A stretch of 11,773 nucleotides of DNA. Source: CAZSPL01 sp964608735. GTDB lineage: Bacteria > JAJVIF01 > JAPKYR01 > CAZSPL01. Location of the stretch: NCBI GenBank assembly GCA_964608735.1, contig CAZSPL010000116.1, positions 1 to 11,773 of the forward strand, given 5' to 3'. Below, one piece after another: positions 1 through 5,899 of the stretch; position 1 is the stretch's first letter; each line of letters opens with the position of its first letter. Made by a program: the position numbers and the translations under genes. Under the pieces are notes generated by a model. It was not told where the DNA came from. It worked only from the letters and a program-made list of their open reading frames with translations, and did no database searches.

Positions 1-2712
1 TGCCTGGTTTTCCTCTTTGCACTCGGTTGTTCATCGAGCACCGCGGTGAATCCCGGTGCACCTGTTATTCAGGAACGTCTGGAATCCTCGAACCCGGATT
101 CATCCCACATACTCTGGGGATACTGGCAGATCGCGGCTGATCCTGAGCAGGGGACGCTCGACGCGGTGCAGCTTCGCTCGACCGAAATGCACCTCAACGC
201 CCTGCCGTTCCTCGAACCCCCCGCACTCGTCAATCTTACGCTCGAAAGCCTCGAATTCAACGGCAATATCATCGAAGCCGACATCGGGCTGCGGCACCCG
301 TTCCTCGGGCTGCATGAATTCACCGGCTTCGATGTATGCGGCATATTCATAGCCGATGGCTCGGTATCGGGTTTCTCCAATCCCGATATCATCATGCCCG
401 GCCCGGGCGATACACGCCTTCTCAATCCCGACGGCTTCACGCGATGGTGGAACCCATCCGAATTCCCCATCGGCGGAACGATGTTCAATTACAAGGACGG
501 CCTGCTCGGTACGCCGGATTCAATCGCAAATTTCAACTCGACACTCAACGCATATAAATTATTCTGCGACGACCTTACCGACCCCGATGCCCCCGTCGGC
601 TCGATGGATGCCGAATCGCGATGCATATTCAGCGCGGGACAGAAAAATGTCCGGCACTACACCATCGAGATGAACGGCGGCCTCGTGTTCAATTACGCGG
701 TCGACGCCAACTGGCAATTTCCCGAAGGCAGCCCGCCATACCAGGTCCCCGATGATTTCGACGAAGGCGCGAATCGTCCCGAGGCGTGGAATATCACTGT
801 CACGGAACTCGACAATACCCTCTGGAACGATGGCATCGGAAGCGGCGGCAATCTGAGTCTCCTCGTCGACGTCTGGGACCACTTCGATGCCGCGCTGAAC
901 ATACTCCATGCCGAATCGCCCGGTAACATCGACCCGTCCGGCCCGTTCACACCGGTCGGCGGTGGCCCGGGATTCAGTTCGTATCAGATCGACATCATCG
1001 ACGCAACACCGGCCGGGGATTCCATCGACATACTCATCATCGCGGATTGCGAAGCGACCGGATACCAGGATTTGCTCCCCGGTGAAACGGTGGCCGCATA
1101 TTTCGTCTACACCGCGGAGGTCGGTACCGAACCGGACCTCGGCCCGACCGCGATTATGGAAGCGACAACATCCACCGATATCTCCGCCGGGGAGAGCGTG
1201 TCATTCGATGCATCCGACAGCATCGGCACCCCGCCGCTGACATTCGTGTGGGACTTCGATGCCGACGGCAACTACAATGAAGATCCCGACGACAACTACA
1301 CCGGCGATCCCGATGCACCCACGCATCAGTTCAACTACTCCGGAACGTTCAACGTTACCGTCAAAGTTTCCAATGCCTACGGCGAAGATATCTCCGACCC
1401 GGTACCCGTTCATGTCGGCTATGACCCCAACGATATATTCGTCGACGCCGACTACACCGGCGGCGATTCCAACGGCACCATGGCGAAGCCTTTCCTCACG
1501 ATACAGGAAGGCATGTCGGTGGTGCCTTCGGGTAAGATAATTCATGTCGACTACTACGACGGCGGCACGAATGTCTACGACACCAACGCCTTGACCCTCA
1601 AGAGCAATGTCACCCTCCTCGGCGACAACTGGAACGGCGGCGGCCCCGGCAAGCCGAAAGCCAAGAATGACAACGGTACATACACATTCGGCACTTCCTA
1701 TTCGTCGATCAGCAATTTCACGCTCGAGGGTTTCGAGGTCGGCATCGGCGAACAGGTCGATTCGACCGCGAACTACGGCATCAATTTCAACGGAATATGC
1801 AGCAACATCATAGTCCGTCACAACCAGGTCACCGGTTATGTCGACGACACCGGCAAGACCGGCGGACCCGGCATGCCGATTCACCTCGCGGGCTGTGACA
1901 ACTCGCTCGTCGAGTTCAACGAGGTCGGCCCCATCACGTGGGAGAGCGAGACGGGCGGAGTCTACGCGCGCGTCCTGTGGGGAATCTACATGGATAGTTG
2001 CGATAACGCCGAGGTGAAGAATAATTTCGTTCACGATATGACCATCGACTACGACGGCGACGGGAGTTGGGGGCAGATACGCGTATTCTGCATCCATTGC
2101 TACGCCTGCAACGAGATCGATGTCCACAACAACCTGATATGCCACGTCGAAGGGATCAACGACTATGACTACCGCATCGAGGGGATGATGATCGAGGGAT
2201 ATTCCGACGGCTCCGACTTCCACTATTTCAACAACACCATCGACAACCTCGACCACTCGACATCCAACGGCGGATTCCCGCTGCGCGGCGTGTTCGTCTA
2301 CTCAACCAGCGCGCCCGGCACATACTTGAACAACATGCTGCTGACGAATTTCTATACCGGCGGCAGCGCGAGCATACAGGCTTATTTCTCCAGCCCGGTG
2401 GATGTCTACGAAATAACATACTCCACGGGTTACAATCTCGGAAGCCTCACCGATTATTTCTACAACCTTATCGAGGGGGATGGGATCACCAATTATCCGG
2501 GCATCGACCCGCAGTATGTTAACAACACGACGTCGCCATATGATTACCACTTCGAGAGCGGCTCAGGATGCGAATTCGGCGATCCTGATTTCCTCGACTG
2601 GGATGACACGGGCTCCGCGTCGGGCAATCCCAGCGAGCCGGATATCAACAACCGCTCGCGGATGGGCTGCTTCGGCGGTCCCGACGGTAACTGGGACCCG
2701 TATGATCTGTAA
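1..2712 (+). CDS. Lipoprotein with conserved N-terminal domain, PKD domain and right-handed beta-helix (5' end cut by window edge)
   Basis: The reading frame is open from base 1 and stops with TAA at 2710-2712, giving 903 visible residues. The first GTG at 46 is not the true start, because the codons before it read as the end of a lipoprotein signal peptide (CLVFLFALGCSSSTA, acylated Cys probably codon 10). The protein is therefore likely exported and lipid-anchored. Counting from base 1, residues 41-374 form a domain shared with the gene at 5900. Residues about 381-474 are a PKD domain (AGESVSFDASDS, then WDFDADG, then GTFNVTVKVSNAYG). Residues about 478-860 start like a DUF1565/pectate-lyase-like entry (DIFVDADYTGG, then KPFLTIQEG) and continue as NxxxV-type beta-helix rungs. 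The C-terminus (RMGCFGGPDG) matches the usual closing motif of such helices. Beta-helices often bind or cleave polysaccharides, but I see no clear catalytic triad, so the substrate is unknown. It converges on the response regulator gene with 21 bp between stops and no terminator hairpin seen there. Confidence 0.85.
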   Translation, partial: CLVFLFALGCSSSTAVNPGAPVIQERLESSNPDSSHILWGYWQIAADPEQGTLDAVQLRSTEMHLNALPFLEPPALVNLTLESLEFNGNIIEADIGLRHPFLGLHEFTGFDVCGIFIADGSVSGFSNPDIIMPGPGDTRLLNPDGFTRWWNPSEFPIGGTMFNYKDGLLGTPDSIANFNSTLNAYKLFCDDLTDPDAPVGSMDAESRCIFSAGQKNVRHYTIEMNGGLVFNYAVDANWQFPEGSPPYQVPDDFDEGANRPEAWNITVTELDNTLWNDGIGSGGNLSLLVDVWDHFDAALNILHAESPGNIDPSGPFTPVGGGPGFSSYQIDIIDATPAGDSIDILIIADCEATGYQDLLPGETVAAYFVYTAEVGTEPDLGPTAIMEATTSTDISAGESVSFDASDSIGTPPLTFVWDFDADGNYNEDPDDNYTGDPDAPTHQFNYSGTFNVTVKVSNAYGEDISDPVPVHVGYDPNDIFVDADYTGGDSNGTMAKPFLTIQEGMSVVPSGKIIHVDYYDGGTNVYDTNALTLKSNVTLLGDNWNGGGPGKPKAKNDNGTYTFGTSYSSISNFTLEGFEVGIGEQVDSTANYGINFNGICSNIIVRHNQVTGYVDDTGKTGGPGMPIHLAGCDNSLVEFNEVGPITWESETGGVYARVLWGIYMDSCDNAEVKNNFVHDMTIDYDGDGSWGQIRVFCIHCYACNEIDVHNNLICHVEGINDYDYRIEGMMIEGYSDGSDFHYFNNTIDNLDHSTSNGGFPLRGVFVYSTSAPGTYLNNMLLTNFYTGGSASIQAYFSSPVDVYEITYSTGYNLGSLTDYFYNLIEGDGITNYPGIDPQYVNNTTSPYDYHFESGSGCEFGDPDFLDWDDTGSASGNPSEPDINNRSRMGCFGGPDGNWDPYDL
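121..1122 (+). repeat. Copy A of a diverged ~1 kb coding duplication (shared N-terminal domain)
   Basis: This segment encodes the conserved N-terminal domain of the first lipoprotein. It aligns with 6029-7033 almost without gaps at the protein level, and long stretches remain similar at the DNA level. Similarity stops sharply after (V/C)AYFxxTAxV, before the PKD domain. The boundary therefore marks a module junction rather than gradual divergence. Confidence 0.85.
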
Positions 2713-2733
2713 ATGCAGGATTGTATCTTGCGT

Positions 2734-3735
2734 CTAACTTTCGACTTCGACCGTAGACAGTAAAGCCGCCGGTTCTCCGTCATCCGCCACGAGTTCAAGC
2801 CTCGATTCGCGCAGGGCTATCCATTCGCCGTCCTTGCGCTCCCACCTGAACGCAACCGGGCTATTCGCCCGCCCATTACTCTCCGCCCCGGGATTCAATG
2901 CTTTGATATAGGCGTCCTTGTCATCGGGATGTATCCTCGCGATAAAATCATCCGTTCTTTTTCCCAGGAGCTCAACCGGTGAATAGCCTGTTACCCTTTG
3001 ACACTCGTTACCGACATGCACGAATTCCCCGGTTGCGATATCCGCCTTCAGTACAAGACGTGAGCCGTTTTCAACCGCCGCGAGAAGCGCCTGTTCGTTG
3101 CGAGCGTGAGCCTTCCCGGTGGCTTCGAGACGTGCCGCTGCTTCGTTGTATTTAGTCTGCAGCGCGATAATTTCCAGGATTGCCTCACCGAACTGGGCTT
3201 TTAGATAGTCATGTATCTGCGCGAGTTCTTTTTCGACCATCCACTTTTTGCCCATTGACGAAACGAACTGCCTTATCTCGGGGGAAGTAATCGGTTTCTG
3301 GATGTATAACAATTTATCGGGCGGCGGCACCCGTCCCTCGATAGCCCTTGGATCGACATCGGAAAAAGCCGTGACGATAATTATGGTAACAGAGGGATCG
3401 ATCGCCCTTATCTGCTCAGCGGCCCATAGTCCATCCGGCCCCGGCGGCATGCGCATGTCAAGAAACACGACGGCGTAGGGATTGTCCGCGCTGATGGCGC
3501 TCCGTACCTCTTCGACGGCGGTATCGCCGCGCGAACATAAAACGAGATCGACGTTTTCCTTATGAACCGGCTTTAAATTATCACCGTACAGTTTCATCGC
3601 AAGCTGTTCGAGCCTGCCGCCGGCCTCCGTCTTAGTATTATCCGGAGCCAGTACCTGCCTGTACAGGTCGAGGACATTCTTCTCATCATCCACAGCCAGG
3701 ACCCTCAGGCCCTCTCTGCGCTCTTGTGTATCCAT
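2734..3735 (-). CDS. Response regulator: receiver domain with insertion, coiled coil, C-terminal PAS domain
   Basis: This 333-residue cytoplasmic protein is the likely phosphorylation partner of the kinase just upstream. The receiver domain covers about residues 10-162: acidic pair D16/D17 (LAVDDE), phosphoacceptor D93 (FLDMRMPPGPDG), T122 (VTAFSDVDP) and K147 (YIQKPIT). D17 and D93 are 76 residues apart, about 30 more than usual, because extra sequence lies between helix 1 and strand 2. I know of a receiver subgroup with this insertion and the DMRMPPGPDGxWAAE and RVPPxDKLxYxQKP motifs. Residues about 165-225 look like a helical linker or coiled coil. Residues about 217-333 are a PAS_3-type domain (TGYSPVELLGKR, IHPDD, FRWERKDGEW). 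The protein ends at the last PAS strand with no DNA-binding, GGDEF, kinase or other output domain. The start is ATG at 3735, with Shine-Dalgarno AGGAGA at 3741-3746, five bases upstream and inside the end of the kinase gene. Co-transcription and translational coupling are therefore likely. Confidence 0.9.
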   Translation of the reverse strand: MDTQERREGLRVLAVDDEKNVLDLYRQVLAPDNTKTEAGGRLEQLAMKLYGDNLKPVHKENVDLVLCSRGDTAVEEVRSAISADNPYAVVFLDMRMPPGPDGLWAAEQIRAIDPSVTIIIVTAFSDVDPRAIEGRVPPPDKLLYIQKPITSPEIRQFVSSMGKKWMVEKELAQIHDYLKAQFGEAILEIIALQTKYNEAAARLEATGKAHARNEQALLAAVENGSRLVLKADIATGEFVHVGNECQRVTGYSPVELLGKRTDDFIARIHPDDKDAYIKALNPGAESNGRANSPVAFRWERKDGEWIALRESRLELVADDGEPAALLSTVEVES

Positions 3736-3737
3736 TC

Positions 3738-5630
3738 TTATCTCCTGTTAAGCCCTTGCTTCTCGACCGGTACAACCACATGCATGCAGGCTCCTTGCCC
3801 TCGCCCGTGGCTTTCGGCATATACTCGCCCGCCTATCGACGTTATCGTATTCGAACACCAGTGCAGGCCGTTCCCCTCATGTCCGTCGCTTTTCGATGTA
3901 AATCCCCTGTCGAATATCTTATCCACCATATTTTCTTCAATGCCCTCGCCGTTATCGGAAATGCACAGATGAACGCTTCCTTCCTCGACGCCGTCACCCA
4001 CGAAGCCGGATACGACCACCTTCCCGTCCGATCTCCCCACTTTCCGGACAGCCTCAAACGCGTTGAGTAATATTTCCGACAAAACCTCACTGAGGGATAT
4101 CCTGGCCGCTGAGATCGCCGGCAGCTTCGAAACGGACTCATCGACCTCTATGGATACCGGGGAATCTCCGCATTCCGGCAGATGGCTTATCGATTCGGCT
4201 ATCAATTCCACAAGGTTGAGATTCTGGACGGGCTGTCCGGCACACCTGAATTTCTCGTATTCGGAAAGCGTGGATACTATCTCCAGCGCCTTGACCCGCG
4301 TATCCTCGAGACGCTCTTCGGTCCTGGCGGTGAGTTCCACGAGGTCAAGCAGGGCGACATTCAGGAATTCGTTCAGGTCGCCTTCTCTTTCAGCGGAAAT
4401 ATTTCCGTCGACCAGTTCCCCGGCGGCTGCTTTGATCCTGTCGGATGGAACATCATCGAGTTCCTCTTTCATGAGGTCTATCCATCCGATAACAGGTGTA
4501 AGGGAGTTACGCACATTATGAAGCACGAATGCCGCCATCTCGCCGATCCCCGCGGAGTATGACTGTTCCATCAATTTCTTTCTCGTCTCCGACAACTGGC
4601 CGACCATGTTGTTGAAGCTCTTTGCGAGGGTCCCGATTTCATCGTTCCGGCGTATGTCGATCCGATTATCAAGATTCGTGCTGTTGCCGATCTCAATGGC
4701 ATGTTTCGTAAGTTTGTAAATTGGGTCGATCACGATGCTTTTCAATATTATCAACAATGTAAGGAGGATGAGAAGCGCTCCCAGGGCCATTAATGACTGG
4801 GACATCCTGACGGTGGTTTTTCCCATTGCTTCTATCGATCTCGGTATGTTTGCCTTGAATAACAGCGCGGCGTTCCCCATGTAATCCTTGAATATTGTGT
4901 AAACGGCAAGGTTATTCGAGCCTTCAGGCGACGCGATGAAATCCCCTTCGTCTTCGAATCCCTCGGCGATCGCTTTCTCCTCGCCCGGGATCGACCCGTC
5001 GGCTAAAGCCCGGATATCTACATCGACCTGGGTCTGCCTGGCAAGTGCCGCGATAAAATCGTCATTCAGAATACGGCCCATTATCAAAGTGCCCCTTGAC
5101 GGAGCGTCTTCGGCGCTGGGAATAATCGGCCTCGACGCGAACAGCATCGTTCCCCCGGTGAATGACATAACGCCGCTGATTGAGCTTTCAATGCCGTGAT
5201 GAGCCAGCATGGGATGGCCGGGGGGAAATCGATCAAGCGGAAGTTCATCAAGCGTCAGATCCTCTTCGGTGTCCAGGTCGATTATTTTTCCCCAGACAAC
5301 TTTGCCGTCATTATCAATTACCAGGATCATGTTCAGCCCGGCATTGACAAACGTGCCCGCCAGCAGATTCGCGTCTTTATATTCCTGGTTCCCGTCGACC
5401 ACGAACTCATATGTATCGTCCCAGGCGGCCCAGTCATGGCAGAGCAGGCTCAGGTGTTCGACTTCACGGCTGAATGCATGGACACACCGCTCCATATCCT
5501 CTTTAGCCTCGACGCGTTCGAGAGCGAGGAATCCCGGCATGACAATATTTTCATGAATTGCGTAATTGAGCAGTGCCGACAGCGCAATCACGGCACAGAG
5601 AAAAGCGAGTATCTTTACTTTTATCGACAT
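3738..5630 (-). CDS. Membrane sensor histidine kinase (CHASE4-like sensor, HAMP, HNxxN-type kinase core)
   Basis: The product is 630 residues. Transmembrane helix 1 is about residues 6-24. An extracytoplasmic sensor region (about 35-270) has the CHASE4 hallmark HDWAAWDDTYEF (65-76) followed by NAGLNMILVID. Transmembrane helix 2 is about 278-300, then HAMP about 298-350 (IDPIYKLTKHAIEIG, RNDEIGTLAKSFN). The phosphoacceptor is probably H371 in VLHNVRNSLTP, which differs from the common HExRTPL box. The catalytic domain has an N box (LLNAFEA, N523), G1 (DNGEGI, 559-564), F box (FDRGFTSK) and G2 (GHEGNGLHWCSNT). This set resembles the HNxGN kinase subgroup, which has GFTTKxxGHGxGLH in the same place and a long segment between H and N boxes (152 residues here). 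It should autophosphorylate on an unknown periplasmic signal and pass phosphate to the downstream receiver protein. ATG at 5630 is preceded by only a weak GGGA next to the start; the short charged N-terminus before helix 1 supports this start. The stop lies two bases before the next gene's ATG. Confidence 0.9.
   Translation of the reverse strand: MSIKVKILAFLCAVIALSALLNYAIHENIVMPGFLALERVEAKEDMERCVHAFSREVEHLSLLCHDWAAWDDTYEFVVDGNQEYKDANLLAGTFVNAGLNMILVIDNDGKVVWGKIIDLDTEEDLTLDELPLDRFPPGHPMLAHHGIESSISGVMSFTGGTMLFASRPIIPSAEDAPSRGTLIMGRILNDDFIAALARQTQVDVDIRALADGSIPGEEKAIAEGFEDEGDFIASPEGSNNLAVYTIFKDYMGNAALLFKANIPRSIEAMGKTTVRMSQSLMALGALLILLTLLIILKSIVIDPIYKLTKHAIEIGNSTNLDNRIDIRRNDEIGTLAKSFNNMVGQLSETRKKLMEQSYSAGIGEMAAFVLHNVRNSLTPVIGWIDLMKEELDDVPSDRIKAAAGELVDGNISAEREGDLNEFLNVALLDLVELTARTEERLEDTRVKALEIVSTLSEYEKFRCAGQPVQNLNLVELIAESISHLPECGDSPVSIEVDESVSKLPAISAARISLSEVLSEILLNAFEAVRKVGRSDGKVVVSGFVGDGVEEGSVHLCISDNGEGIEENMVDKIFDRGFTSKSDGHEGNGLHWCSNTITSIGGRVYAESHGRGQGACMHVVVPVEKQGLNRR
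3741..3746 (-). promoter_or_regulatory. Shine-Dalgarno of the response regulator inside the kinase gene
   Basis: On the minus strand the last two sense codons of the kinase are AGG AGA (Arg-Arg), followed by TAA, GA and the ATG of the response regulator. AGGAGA is a strong ribosome binding site at a spacing of five bases. It therefore serves as coding sequence for one gene and initiation signal for the next, the usual arrangement for translational coupling of a kinase and regulator pair. Confidence 0.8.
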
Positions 5631-5678
5631 TCCCGGCCTGCACCCTTGAAGCTCGCGCGTCTGCGCAGGTGCTGTCCC

Positions 5679-5693
5679 GATCGCGCGGCGATC
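5679..5693. repeat. Small palindrome in the kinase leader
   Basis: GATCGC and GCGATC flank a three-base centre, a perfect 6-bp inverted repeat. It lies just downstream of the candidate kinase -10 box, at or just after the expected transcription start. It could be an operator half-site pair or a small leader hairpin. A 6-bp palindrome in GC-rich DNA can also arise by chance, so its role is uncertain. Confidence 0.3.
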
Positions 5694-5698
5694 CTTAG

Positions 5699-5704
5699 AT
5701 TATA
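5699..5704 (-). promoter_or_regulatory. Candidate -10 box for the kinase-regulator operon
   Basis: The minus strand reads a perfect TATAAT here, about 69 bases upstream of the kinase start. The -35 region is poor: the best TTGA-like hexamer (TTGAAT, 5728-5733) is 23 bp away, too far for a standard sigma-70 spacer. A regulator-assisted promoter would fit, but only the -10 element is convincing. Confidence 0.35.
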
Positions 5705-5769
5705 AATACCGGCCCGTGTATACGAAGATTCAACTTTTTATTAATATCGATTACCGTACGGATATAAGC

Positions 5770-5810
5770 TTAATAGGACTTAAGAGGCCCCAATCGGGTT
5801 TTAAGCGGCC
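5770..5810. repeat. Four tandem ~10-bp units upstream of the second lipoprotein gene
   Basis: Four consecutive units follow the pattern YYAANNGG: TTAATAGGAC (5770-5779), TTAAGAGGCC (5780-5789), CCAATCGGGT (5790-5799) and, after one extra T, TTAAGCGGCC (5801-5810). The period of 10 to 11 bp puts the units on one face of the helix, like direct-repeat operators bound by multimeric regulators. The array lies about 90-130 bp upstream of the lipoprotein start at 5900 and about 140 bp upstream of the kinase start on the other strand. The third unit matches only the AA and GG core. No regulator in this window has a visible DNA-binding domain, so a cognate protein would be encoded elsewhere. Confidence 0.35.
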
Positions 5811-5886
5811 TTGCTCAGGCGGGGCTGTTGTGAGGATTTACCTCGGTCCGGAGCGCATCTAAGTTCATGACAATGAAATAACTATC

Positions 5887-5893
5887 AAGGTGA
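5887..5893 (+). promoter_or_regulatory. Ribosome binding site of the second lipoprotein gene
   Basis: AAGGTGA lies six bases before ATG at 5900. It matches the AGGTGA part of the anti-Shine-Dalgarno complement and decides the start that yields the lipoprotein signal peptide. It rules against the overlapping ATG at 5893, which is in another frame. Confidence 0.7.
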
Positions 5894-5899
5894 TGCCCG

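Noticed and set aside
46..48. GTG at 46 as the start of the first gene
   Set aside because: The frame is open to base 1 and the preceding codons encode the end of a lipoprotein signal peptide, so the true start lies upstream of the window.
1201..2256. Long open frame (351 codons) on the minus strand opposite the beta-helix region of the first lipoprotein
   Set aside because: Its translation is a low-complexity run rich in V, D, A and I, which mirrors the GAC/ATC-rich codons of the real gene. It has no family motifs, and the plus frame carries clear PKD and beta-helix domains.
2713..2733. Terminator between the convergent first lipoprotein and response regulator genes
   Set aside because: The 21-bp gap has no inverted repeat with a T-tract, so I cannot support a terminator there.
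5786..5812. Possible weak terminator or riboswitch-like hairpin (CCC/GGG followed by TTTT, and AGGCC/GGCCT arms)
   Set aside because: The stems are only three to five pairs and no gene ends nearby. The tandem-repeat reading explains the same bases better. I recognise no riboswitch consensus in the region.
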